Shown here: positions 26,674 through 33,953 of the stretch, in pieces
Layout: each line of letters opens with the position of its first letter
Position numbering within the stretch: position 1 is the first letter of the stretch
Assembly: GCA_964654285.1 (NCBI GenBank)
Contig: CAZZJC010000022.1
Location: 1-64,000 of the forward strand
DNA: 64,000 nt
Direction: 5' to 3'
Source: BJHQ01 sp964654285
Lineage (GTDB): Bacteria; Planctomycetota; UBA11346
The notes under the pieces: generated by a model
The model's input: the letters and a program-made list of their open reading frames with translations, nothing else
Told to the model about the DNA's origin: nothing
The model's database searches: none
Made by a program: the position numbers and the translations under genes

Positions 26674-27120
26674 ATGACTGCAACCGCAGCACCCCGGCAG
26701 ACCTACGAGGCCACCATCCTCGTCCGCGCCTCAGCCGCGCGCGCCGATTACGACGGCATCCTCGCCGCCGTGCACCAGACCTACGAAGCCGAAGGCGCCC
26801 AGTTCCTCGAACTGGTCAAATGGGAAGAACGCGCCCTGGCCTACCCGATCAAGGGTGAGACCAGCGCGCTGTACCTCAACGCCTACTTCACCGCCCCCAC
26901 GGCGGCGATCGAGAAGATCGAGCGCCGCGCCAACCTGGGCACCACCATCCTGCGCCAGCTCATCGTCGCCCGTCCAGGCCCGGCGCTTGAGAAGATCAAG
27001 GCCCAGCGCGTGAAGGCGGCCGAACAGGCCGCCGCCGCCGCCGCCGCCCAGGCCGCTCTCGCCGCCGATCCCACCGCCGCCGCCGCCGCGTCCTACAACC
27101 CGCTCTCGCAGAGGGGTTGA
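26674..27120 (+). CDS. rpsF: Small ribosomal subunit protein bS6
   Basis: A 30S platform protein that binds 16S rRNA together with bS18. The 148-residue protein has the family fold: RQTYEATILVRASAA, VKWEERALAYPIKGETSALY and the LRQLIVARPGPALE end. About 40 residues of Ala-rich tail (AAEQAAAAAAAQAALAADPT) follow, beyond the usual length of ~100. It starts the rpsF-ssb-rpsR-rplI cluster, with ssb 3 bases downstream. Confidence 0.95.
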   Translation: MTATAAPRQTYEATILVRASAARADYDGILAAVHQTYEAEGAQFLELVKWEERALAYPIKGETSALYLNAYFTAPTAAIEKIERRANLGTTILRQLIVARPGPALEKIKAQRVKAAEQAAAAAAAQAALAADPTAAAAASYNPLSQRG

Positions 27121-27123
27121 GCC

Positions 27124-27600
27124 ATGGCGCTCAACTACAACCGCGTGCTCCTGGCCGGGAACCTCACCCGCGATCCGCAGGTGCGCTTCTTCGCCAACGA
27201 GCGGGCGGTTGCGAACTTCGGCCTTGCGGTCAACCGGCGCTTCAAGGCCGCTGACGGCACCCAGCAGGAAGAGACCACCTTCGTCGATGTCGAGGCCTGG
27301 GGCCGCACCGCCGAACTGGTCGGCCAGTACCTGACCAAGGGCCGTGGCGCCTTCATCGAAGGCCGCCTCAAGCTCGATTCGTGGGACGACAAGGACGGCC
27401 AGAAGCGGCAGAAGCTGAAGGTCGTCGCCGACACCGTGCAGTTCCTCGACGCCCCGCGCAAGCCGGGCGATCCCGCCGGCCAGCCGGCCGGCGATGCCGG
27501 CGACTACGCCGGCGCCCCGCCCGCCTCCTCGGCTCAATCCGCCCCCGCGCGCGCCGCGTCGGCGCCGCCTCCGGCGGGCGATGACGAGCCTCCGTTCTGA
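27124..27600 (+). CDS. ssb: Single-stranded DNA-binding protein
   Basis: OB-fold protein that coats single-stranded DNA and recruits repair and replication enzymes. The 158-residue protein begins NYNRVLLAGNLTRDPQVRFF, has EETTFVDVEAWGRTAELVGQ and GAFIEGRLKLDSWDDKDGQK, then an Ala/Pro-rich linker ending in the acidic tip DDEPPF that binds partner proteins. It sits between rpsF and rpsR, its common place in bacteria. An AGAGGGG ribosome binding site overlaps the end of rpsF. Confidence 0.96.
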   Translation: MALNYNRVLLAGNLTRDPQVRFFANERAVANFGLAVNRRFKAADGTQQEETTFVDVEAWGRTAELVGQYLTKGRGAFIEGRLKLDSWDDKDGQKRQKLKVVADTVQFLDAPRKPGDPAGQPAGDAGDYAGAPPASSAQSAPARAASAPPPAGDDEPPF

Positions 27601-27635
27601 TCCTTCCGACCACCCACCCCTCTGGAATAAACCCA

Positions 27636-27908
27636 ATGGCCTTTCCCTCCGCAGCCAAGGGCGGCAAGTTCAAACGCAAGCCGAAGCGCGCCAAGCGCGT
27701 CGAGGCGCCGAAGTCCTGCCGCTTCACCAAGGACGATGTCTTCCAGGTCGACTATCGTGACATCGCGACCCTGAACCGCCTCGTCTCGTCGCAAGGCAAG
27801 ATCTCGTCGCGCAAGCGCACCGGATCGTCGGCGTTCTACCAGCGCCAGGTCGCCCTCGCCGTCAAGCGCGCGCGCTTCCTCGGCCTTCTGCCCTATGTGG
27901 GCGAGTAA
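27636..27908 (+). CDS. rpsR: Small ribosomal subunit protein bS18
   Basis: A 30S platform protein, partner of bS6. The 90 residues include KSCRFTKDDVFQVDYRDIAT, the LNRLVSSQGKISSRKRTG core and the basic C-terminus QRQVALAVKRARFLGLLPYV. The N-terminal extension is Lys/Arg-rich. It lies 35 bases after ssb and 12 bases before rplI. Confidence 0.96.
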   Translation: MAFPSAAKGGKFKRKPKRAKRVEAPKSCRFTKDDVFQVDYRDIATLNRLVSSQGKISSRKRTGSSAFYQRQVALAVKRARFLGLLPYVGE

Positions 27909-27920
27909 AGGAACCCGATC

Positions 27921-28676
27921 ATGGCAAAACGTACCGAGGTCCTGCTCGTCCAGGACGTGCTGAAGCTGGGCAACATGGGCGACATCGTCCGCGTGCCGCC
28001 CGGTTACGCCCGCAACTACCTCTACCCCTACGCCATGGCGATCCCCGCGAGCGGGGCCGCCAAGCGCCAGATCGAGGTCCTGCGCGAGAAGGCCGCCAAG
28101 AGCGAGGCCGAACGCGAGGCCAAGGCCAACGTCCAGAAGAAGACCGTCGACGGCATGACGATCCAGATCGCCGCCCGCGTCGCGCACGAGACCGAACTGT
28201 TCGGCTCGATCGGCGCCAAGGAGATCGTCGCCGCCCTCGCCGCCAAGGGCGTCAAGCTCGACACCAAGCAGGTGCACGTGCATGACAAGTTCCGCCGGCT
28301 CGGCCGCTACGCGGTCGAGGTCCGGTTGCACAAGAACGTGCCCGCGACGATCAACGTCGAGGTCGTCAACTCCGACCCGAACGCGCCGTCGCTCGATGAG
28401 ACCCTGGCCCAGGTCGCCAAGGAGCGCGAGGCCAAGGCCGCCGCCGCCAAGGCCAAGTCCGAAGGCAAGGGTGAGGCCGCCGCCGAACCCGCCGAGGCTC
28501 CCGCCGCCGGTGAGGCCAAGAAGGCCGATGAAGCCAAGGCCGAGAAGCCGGGCAAGAAGGACAAGGCCGACAAGGCTGAGAAAGCTGAGAAGACGGACAA
28601 AGCCGAGAAGTCCGACAAGGGCGACAAGGCCAACGCCGACAAAGCCGGGAAGAACCAGAAGAAAGCGAAGGCCTGA
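27921..28676 (+). CDS. rplI: Large ribosomal subunit protein bL9 with long Lys/Ala tail
   Basis: A 50S protein at the base of the L1 stalk. The first ~150 residues are standard: EVLLVQDVLKLGNMGDIVRV, PPGYARNYLYPYAMA, the connecting helix, and the C-terminal domain IAARVAHETELFGSIGAKEI with EVRLHKNVPATINVEVV. The last ~100 residues are a low-complexity Lys/Ala/Glu/Asp tail (KADKAEKAEKTDKAEK), making the protein 251 residues instead of about 150. AAGGA precedes the start. rpmE2 follows 5 bases later. Confidence 0.95.
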   Translation: MAKRTEVLLVQDVLKLGNMGDIVRVPPGYARNYLYPYAMAIPASGAAKRQIEVLREKAAKSEAEREAKANVQKKTVDGMTIQIAARVAHETELFGSIGAKEIVAALAAKGVKLDTKQVHVHDKFRRLGRYAVEVRLHKNVPATINVEVVNSDPNAPSLDETLAQVAKEREAKAAAAKAKSEGKGEAAAEPAEAPAAGEAKKADEAKAEKPGKKDKADKAEKAEKTDKAEKSDKGDKANADKAGKNQKKAKA

Positions 28677-28681
28677 ATCCC

Positions 28682-28969
28682 ATGAAACCCGACATCCATC
28701 CCGAGGTCCGTCCGGTGATCTTCCAGGACACCGTGACCGGCGCCCAGTTCCGCATCCTCTCGGCGGCGAAGACGCACGAGACGGTGACCATCGACGGCAC
28801 CGAGTATCCGCTCTTCAAGGTCGACGTCTCCAGCGCCAGCCATCCGTTCTACACCGGTACCCAGCGCATCCTCGATACCGCCGGCCGGGTCGAGAAGTTC
28901 GGCACCAAGTACGGCAACAAGACGGGCAGCATCACCTCGCTGCTCAAGAAGAAGCCCGCCGCGCAGTAG
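28682..28969 (+). CDS. rpmE2: Large ribosomal subunit protein bL31, type B (zinc-independent)
   Basis: A 95-residue 50S protein. It starts MKPDIHPEVRPVIFQDTVTG and contains VDVSSASHPFYTGTQRILDT and GRVEKFGTKYG. The CxxC zinc pair of type A bL31 is absent, as expected for type B (YkgM-like), which bacteria use alone or under zinc limitation. It ends the ribosomal cluster, followed 22 bases later by a strong terminator. No Zur-type operator is evident, because the gene sits inside an operon. Confidence 0.93.
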   Translation: MKPDIHPEVRPVIFQDTVTGAQFRILSAAKTHETVTIDGTEYPLFKVDVSSASHPFYTGTQRILDTAGRVEKFGTKYGNKTGSITSLLKKKPAAQ

Positions 28970-28991
28970 CCGCCCGTTGCGAGCGCACGAC

Positions 28992-29018
28992 GAACCCGCC
29001 GGCCACGCCGGCGGGTTC
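28992..29018 (+). terminator. Terminator of the rpsF-rpmE2 operon
   Basis: A perfect 12-bp stem, GAACCCGCCGGC and GCCGGCGGGTTC, with a CAC loop, followed by TTGCGTTC. It lies 22 bases after the rpmE2 stop and 56 bases before prfA, so prfA probably has its own promoter or is fed by read-through. Confidence 0.85.
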
Positions 29019-29074
29019 TTGCGTTCCCGGCCGGCCCGGATTTCCCCCACCCCGTCGCAGGATCGCCGCTACCC

Positions 29075-30160
29075 GTGCCCGACCTCACCGCCCCTCTGGA
29101 GACGCTGCTCGCCCGCTACGAGCGCCTCACCGCCGAGATGAGCGATCCGGCGGTGATCGGCACGCCGCGTTTCCAGCTCGCGGTGAAGGAGCACGCCCGC
29201 CTCGCCGGCATCGCCGAGCCGTTCGCGCGCTGGAAGCGCCTGCAGCACGACATCAGCGAGGCGCGGACGCTGCTGGCCTCGCCTGAGCTTGCCGAGCTGG
29301 CGCGCGAGGAGATCGCCGGGAACGAACGCGCCTGCGCCGAGATCATCGACGGCATCACGACCCAGCTCGTCGCCGGCGACGGGGTCGGGGTGCGCGATGC
29401 GATCCTGGAAATCCGCGCCGGCACCGGCGGCGACGAGGCCAGCCTGTTCGCCGGCGACCTCGCGCGCATGTACACCCTGTGGTGCGGCCAGCACGGCCTG
29501 ACCTTGTCGCCGCTGGTGGTCAGCGAAGGCGAGAAGGGCGGCTTCAAGGAGATCACCTTCCAGGTGCGCGGCTCGGGGCGCGGCATCGGCCCGTTCGCCC
29601 TGCTGCGTTACGAATCCGGCGGCCACCGCGTGCAGCGCGTGCCGGAGACCGAAGCGGCCGGGCGCATCCACTCCTCGGCCGCGACCGTGGCGGTGCTGCC
29701 CGAGGTGGAGGAGGCCGAGGTCGACATCCGCCCCGACGACCTCGAGATCACCGTCTTCCGCGCCGGCGGCGCCGGTGGCCAGCACGTCAACAAGACCGAA
29801 TCGGCGGTGCGCATCGTGCACAAGCCGACCGGCGTGGTGGTGGCCTGCCAGGACGAGCGCAGCCAGCACGACAACAAGATCAAGGCGATGCGCTGGCTGC
29901 GCGCGCGCCTGTTCGATGCGGAACAGCACCGCCTCGCGGCAGAACGGGCGAAACTGCGCAAGGACCAGGTCGGCAGCGGCGACCGCTCCGACCGCATCCG
30001 CACCTACAACTTCCCGCAGAACCGCATCACCGACCACCGCATCGGCTGGACCGGCTACGCCCTCGACCGCTACATCGACGGCCAGTGCGACGCGCTCTGG
30101 CAGGCGATGATCGACGACGGCAAGAAGCGCCTGCTCGAAACCTGGGACGGCGGATTCTGA
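29075..30160 (+). CDS. prfA: Peptide chain release factor 1
   Basis: Recognises UAA and UAG stop codons and triggers peptide release. The 361-residue length is standard. Motifs are EIRAGTGGDEASLFAGDL, the codon-recognition PxT motif as PET in QRVPETEAAGRIH, the catalytic GGQ in RAGGAGGQHVNKTESAVR, and TYNFPQNRITDHRI. The start is GTG 29075. The PET form and a threonine region matching RF1 separate it from RF2, which has SPF. No prmC lies downstream; the next gene converges. Confidence 0.95.
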   Translation: MPDLTAPLETLLARYERLTAEMSDPAVIGTPRFQLAVKEHARLAGIAEPFARWKRLQHDISEARTLLASPELAELAREEIAGNERACAEIIDGITTQLVAGDGVGVRDAILEIRAGTGGDEASLFAGDLARMYTLWCGQHGLTLSPLVVSEGEKGGFKEITFQVRGSGRGIGPFALLRYESGGHRVQRVPETEAAGRIHSSAATVAVLPEVEEAEVDIRPDDLEITVFRAGGAGGQHVNKTESAVRIVHKPTGVVVACQDERSQHDNKIKAMRWLRARLFDAEQHRLAAERAKLRKDQVGSGDRSDRIRTYNFPQNRITDHRIGWTGYALDRYIDGQCDALWQAMIDDGKKRLLETWDGGF

Positions 30161-30179
30161 CCCGGGATCAGGCCAGGCC

Positions 30180-31454
30180 TCATTCCTTGCTGGCGATCCG
30201 CACTTTGACGTTCTTGCGTGTGCCATCGCGGCCGACCGCCTCGACCGCGACGGTGTCGCCGGGTTCGACCGCCAGCAGGGCGCGCAGGAGGTCGACCTTC
30301 GCGGCCACTGCGGTGCCGTTGATGGTCAGCAGGCGGTCGCCGGCGGCGAGCCCCGCCCGCGCGGCCGGGCTGTCGTCGTCGACGTGATCGAGGACCAGCG
30401 CCTGGTTGCCGCCGAGCAGGCGTTCGTCGACCGACCAGCCGTGGTAGGCGCGTCCGGGCAGCGGCGTGCGGCCGGCGGCGACCGCCAGCGCGAGGTCGCT
30501 TCCGTCGCGGCGCACCAGGACCGGGATGGTCGCGCCTGGTTCCCAGGGCAGCGAGGCGAACAGTCCGGTCGCGGTCGCTAGCGAGGTCACCCTCCGCTGG
30601 TTGATGCTGAGCAGGATGTCGTCAGGCCTGAGCTGCGAGCCTTCGACCTTGGCAACCTTCACCTCGCCCTCGTCGGTCGTCGCCAGCTCCACCCCCTTGG
30701 GCAGGGCGGTGTGGCGCACCGCGCCGCCCTGGGCTTCGCGCAGGCGGGGCAGGAAGGCTGCGATCTGGGGCGCGGTGATCGCGAGGCCGATGCCGCTGTT
30801 GATGCGGAAGCCGGTGCGCGAGCGGATCTGGCCGTTGATGCCGACGAGGCGGCCCCGGCGATCGAAGAGCGGCCCGCCGGAATTGCCGGGATTCACCGGC
30901 GCATCACCCTGCACCGCGTCGGTATAGTCGCCGCGCACGATCCGCCCGGTGCTGAGGACGCCCTGGCTGACCGTGGGCACGTCGTCGAGGTTGCCCAGGC
31001 CGAAGGGATTGCCGATGGCGATGACCGGGGTCGTCGGCACCAGGCTCTCGGCGGGGGCGAGGTCGGCCCAGTTCCACGGTGGATCGCCGGGCGACCAGGA
31101 GTCCGCCGGGCGGACCCTGAGCAGGGACAGGTCGCCGACCGGATCGGTGCCGAGCAGTTCGGCCGCGAAGGTGCGTCCTCCCGCGAGCCGGACCTCCAGG
31201 TCGTCGCCCATGTTGATGAAGACGTGATGGTTGGTCAGCACCAGGCCGTCGCGGGACAGGAAGACGCCGCTGCCGCCGCCGACGAAGGCATAGGCGCGCA
31301 CCAGCCGTTCGACCAGGGCCGGCGTGTGGAGTTCGGCCTGGAGGCGGACGGTGGATTCCCCGGCCGGCAGCAGCAGGGGCAGCAGGGATAGCAGGGCTGC
31401 GAGCAGAGCGGATCGGCACCAGCGGGCGGCCGGAAGGAGGGGGGTCGTGGACAT
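30180..31454 (-). CDS. DegP/HtrA-like serine protease with PDZ domains
   Basis: A 424-residue exported trypsin-like protease. A signal peptide (LLAALLSLLPLLLPAGE) is followed by a protease domain with an intact triad: His77 in TNHHV, Asp108 in GDLSLL and Ser192 in GNSGGPL. A first PDZ-like domain (VAKVEGSQLRPDDILLSIN) and a second (DHVDDDSPAARAGLAAGDRL) follow, so the order is protease-PDZ-PDZ as in HtrA. The start ATG shares a base with the stop of the upstream pseudoprotease gene, implying coupled translation. Likely a periplasmic quality-control enzyme. Confidence 0.9.
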   Translation of the reverse strand: MSTTPLLPAARWCRSALLAALLSLLPLLLPAGESTVRLQAELHTPALVERLVRAYAFVGGGSGVFLSRDGLVLTNHHVFINMGDDLEVRLAGGRTFAAELLGTDPVGDLSLLRVRPADSWSPGDPPWNWADLAPAESLVPTTPVIAIGNPFGLGNLDDVPTVSQGVLSTGRIVRGDYTDAVQGDAPVNPGNSGGPLFDRRGRLVGINGQIRSRTGFRINSGIGLAITAPQIAAFLPRLREAQGGAVRHTALPKGVELATTDEGEVKVAKVEGSQLRPDDILLSINQRRVTSLATATGLFASLPWEPGATIPVLVRRDGSDLALAVAAGRTPLPGRAYHGWSVDERLLGGNQALVLDHVDDDSPAARAGLAAGDRLLTINGTAVAAKVDLLRALLAVEPGDTVAVEAVGRDGTRKNVKVRIASKE

Positions 31455-33169
31455 CAGAACACCGTCAGCTCCACCTCGATCCGCAGCGATTTTCCGGCGC
31501 GACGGATCGATAGCGCGACTTTGTCCCCAGGGCGGTGCCGCATGAGCAGCTTGGTCAAGGCCTGATGGTCGACCACGGCGATGCCGTCCGCCTGTTCGAT
31601 CGTATCGCCCGCCTGCAGCCCTGCCTTGGCCGCACCGGTGCCGGGCCGGACGGATTGCACCATCAGGCGGCCGCGCGGGCCGGGCACGATCATGACCCCG
31701 AGCCCGATGGTCTGGGATTCCTCGACCGAGCGGCCCTGGCGCAGGCCGGGCAGCGCGGTCACGATGCTGGGCGCGTCGATGAACAGGGCGACGCCGCTGT
31801 TGATGAGCCAGGGCAGGAAAGGATCGGGGCCCAGCTTGATCAGCATCCCCGTCACGGCTCCACGTTCATCGACCAGGGCTCCGCCGAGATTGCCGTAGTT
31901 GGCGCGCGCGTCGGTCTGGACATAGGACTGCGGCGACTGGCCGAAGCGGCGATCGACCGCCGAGACGATGCCCGAGGTCATCGTCCAGGCGATCGATGGG
32001 TCATGGCGGCCGAGCAGGCCGAGCGGGGTCCCGGGCGCTGGGCGCGTCGGGGCGAGCCCGGCTGGCGCGATCCCGAGCGGTTCCTCGCTGCGCAGCAGGG
32101 CGAGGTCGAAGCCGCGATGGATGGCCACCACCGAGCAGGCGACCGTCCGGTTGGGCAGCAGCACCCGGCCTCCCTTGGCCTCGCCGTGCAGGTTGCTCAT
32201 GCTGGTGACGAGTTCGTCGGCTCCGACCACCAGGGCGCACACCGGCTGGTCGGTGAAGAAGATCTGCTGCTGATGCCAGTAGGCGTTCCAGGCCTCCTGC
32301 AATCTGCCGCGTTCCCAGGCGGGCACCGCGTCGACGGTGCGGGTCGGGCGCGGGAACGGTTGCGGGTTGCCTGGCCCCTTGGGACGGTCGATGGCGATCA
32401 GCACGAGCGCGCCGGCCGTTTGGCGCGCGGCCACCGCGAGCGCGGAGGAGGCCTTCGGGTGCGCCGGTGCGCTCGGAGTCGGCAGGTCGAGATCGGCGGC
32501 GATGCGGTCGAAGGGCACCGCCGTGCCCAGCCGGCGTTCGCGCGCGATGCCGAGGCTGACCAGCCCGATGAGGCGTCCCTGGGCGTCGAGCAGCGCCCCG
32601 CCCTGGTCGCCATCGTTCACCGCCGCGTCGACCTCGATCGCCGGGCCGCGATAGGCGCTCAGCACCCGGCCGCCACGGCCGCGCACCGGCGGACTGTCAT
32701 CGGGGATGGCATACAGACCGCTCACCGTGCCGCGCGAGATGGCGCCGATGCCGTCCAGCTCGGCCGCGCCGAAACCGTTGCCGGCCGACCAGACCTCGTC
32801 GCCGACCGCCACGCCTTGGCTGGAGATGCAGGGGAGCGGAACCACCCCGTCGGGCAGCCGGTCGATGCGCAGCAGCACCGCGCCGGTGACCGCTCCATGG
32901 CGGACCACCGTCGCCGTCCGCCGGCGCCCCCCGATGATGACCGGGAAGGTCCGGGCCGGTTCGGCGGCTTCCGTCGGCAGCGCCTCGCGCAGGGACAGGG
33001 CGCTGCCGTCGCGGTCGATCACCACCAGGGCGCCACCGCAGGGGATAGCTGCGGAATCGAGCACACGCGCCTCGTCGCGGTCGGGCAGGACGAAGGCGGC
33101 GATGCCGGTCGGAGGTTCAAGCGCCAGCGCCTGGGTCAGGACCAGCAGCGGCACCAGGGCGCGTAGCAT
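31454..33169 (-). CDS. Tandem trypsin-like pseudoprotease with C-terminal PDZ domain
   Basis: A 571-residue exported protein with signal peptide (LRALVPLLVLTQALA). Two trypsin-like domains stand in tandem. In the first, the GNSGG nucleophile motif reads NDGDQGGAL, with Gln189 in place of Ser. In the second it reads NYGNLGGAL, with Leu428 in place of Ser. The chymotrypsin His motif is also not recognisable in the first domain. A PDZ domain ends the protein (SVRPGTGAAKAGLQAGDTIE). It is therefore probably non-catalytic, acting as a scaffold or inhibitor. Its stop overlaps the start of the active DegP-like protease by one base. Confidence 0.85.
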   Translation of the reverse strand: MLRALVPLLVLTQALALEPPTGIAAFVLPDRDEARVLDSAAIPCGGALVVIDRDGSALSLREALPTEAAEPARTFPVIIGGRRRTATVVRHGAVTGAVLLRIDRLPDGVVPLPCISSQGVAVGDEVWSAGNGFGAAELDGIGAISRGTVSGLYAIPDDSPPVRGRGGRVLSAYRGPAIEVDAAVNDGDQGGALLDAQGRLIGLVSLGIARERRLGTAVPFDRIAADLDLPTPSAPAHPKASSALAVAARQTAGALVLIAIDRPKGPGNPQPFPRPTRTVDAVPAWERGRLQEAWNAYWHQQQIFFTDQPVCALVVGADELVTSMSNLHGEAKGGRVLLPNRTVACSVVAIHRGFDLALLRSEEPLGIAPAGLAPTRPAPGTPLGLLGRHDPSIAWTMTSGIVSAVDRRFGQSPQSYVQTDARANYGNLGGALVDERGAVTGMLIKLGPDPFLPWLINSGVALFIDAPSIVTALPGLRQGRSVEESQTIGLGVMIVPGPRGRLMVQSVRPGTGAAKAGLQAGDTIEQADGIAVVDHQALTKLLMRHRPGDKVALSIRRAGKSLRIEVELTVF

Positions 33170-33291
33170 GAAGAAAGCCTAGCGGGAAGGTCATGCGGCC
33201 CAACCCCAACCCGGGTCCGGATCGACGTGTGCCGCACCTGCCGTCCGGCTTGCGGGACGACTGAACGCCTCGGGTTCGACTGGGGACGTGA

Positions 33292-33307
33292 CAAGCGAAA
33301 ACGCTTG
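33292..33307. promoter_or_regulatory. Operator-like palindrome between divergent genes
   Basis: The sequence CAAGCGAAAACGCTTG is a 6-bp inverted repeat around AAAA, AT-rich against the surrounding DNA. It sits 122 bases from the pseudoprotease start and 68 bases before the lipoprotein start, where a LacI- or TetR-type repressor could act on both genes. No regulator gene is adjacent. Confidence 0.4.
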
Positions 33308-33375
33308 CTACCATCTCAGCCTGCCAACTTGCCGTCCCTCCACCCGACCACCCTCCCGACCCCCACGGGGACCCC

Positions 33376-33747
33376 ATGATCCGCTTCCGCACCCTCGCCG
33401 CCGTCATCGCCCTTCCGTCCGCCCTGCTGCTGCTGTCCGGCTGCGGCGAAGAGGAGAAGGCGAAGGAGCGCGCCGCCCTGAAGAACGAGCTCAAGAGCGA
33501 GATCCGCCAGGAACTCCTCAATGATCTGTCCTACCAGGTGAAGGCCGAGGTCGAGACCCAGCTCAAGGCCGCCATCGCCGAGCACCAGCGCAAGCTCCAG
33601 GAGGCGGCCGAGCGGGCCAAGGCCGAGAAGGAAGCGGCGAAGACTCAGCCGCAGAAGCCCGGCCAGGCCGGCCAGGCCGGCCAGACCAAGCCGACCCAGC
33701 ACAGCCAATCGAAGTCCGGTACGAGTTCCAAGAAGACCGCGCACTGA
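33376..33747 (+). CDS. Small lipoprotein with coiled coil
   Basis: A 123-residue lipoprotein. The signal peptide ends in the lipobox LLSGC (acylated Cys near residue 23). A charged helix follows (EEKAKERAALKNELKSEIRQ and QLKAAIAEHQRKLQEAAERA), a likely coiled coil, then a Gln/Lys/Gly-rich unstructured tail. No family is recognised. It diverges from the pseudoprotease gene and is followed by a strong terminator, so it is probably transcribed alone. Confidence 0.75.
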   Translation: MIRFRTLAAVIALPSALLLLSGCGEEEKAKERAALKNELKSEIRQELLNDLSYQVKAEVETQLKAAIAEHQRKLQEAAERAKAEKEAAKTQPQKPGQAGQAGQTKPTQHSQSKSGTSSKKTAH

Positions 33748-33765
33748 ACCTGGCGTCCGTTCCGA

Positions 33766-33805
33766 CCCCTCGGACCCGTGCTTCGGTGCGGTGCCGGGGG
33801 GTTTT
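33766..33805 (+). terminator. Rho-independent terminator of the lipoprotein gene
   Basis: CCCCTCGG (33766-33773) pairs with CCGGGGGG (33794-33801) with one G-T wobble, enclosing an inner CCGTGC-TTCG-GTGCGG hairpin. TTTT follows at 33802-33805. This is a strong intrinsic terminator, 19 bases after the lipoprotein stop. Confidence 0.85.
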
Positions 33806-33953
33806 CGTTGGCTGACACCAGCCGCGTCTTCCTTTAGGCCTGAGGCCGCCTGAGACTCACACGCGGGGATGCACCCTGGGACAAAGCGCGGAAATGATGC
33901 TTGCCTCGTTCGCATTACGACCGCAAATCGCGGCCGCGCCCAGGAGAATTTCT

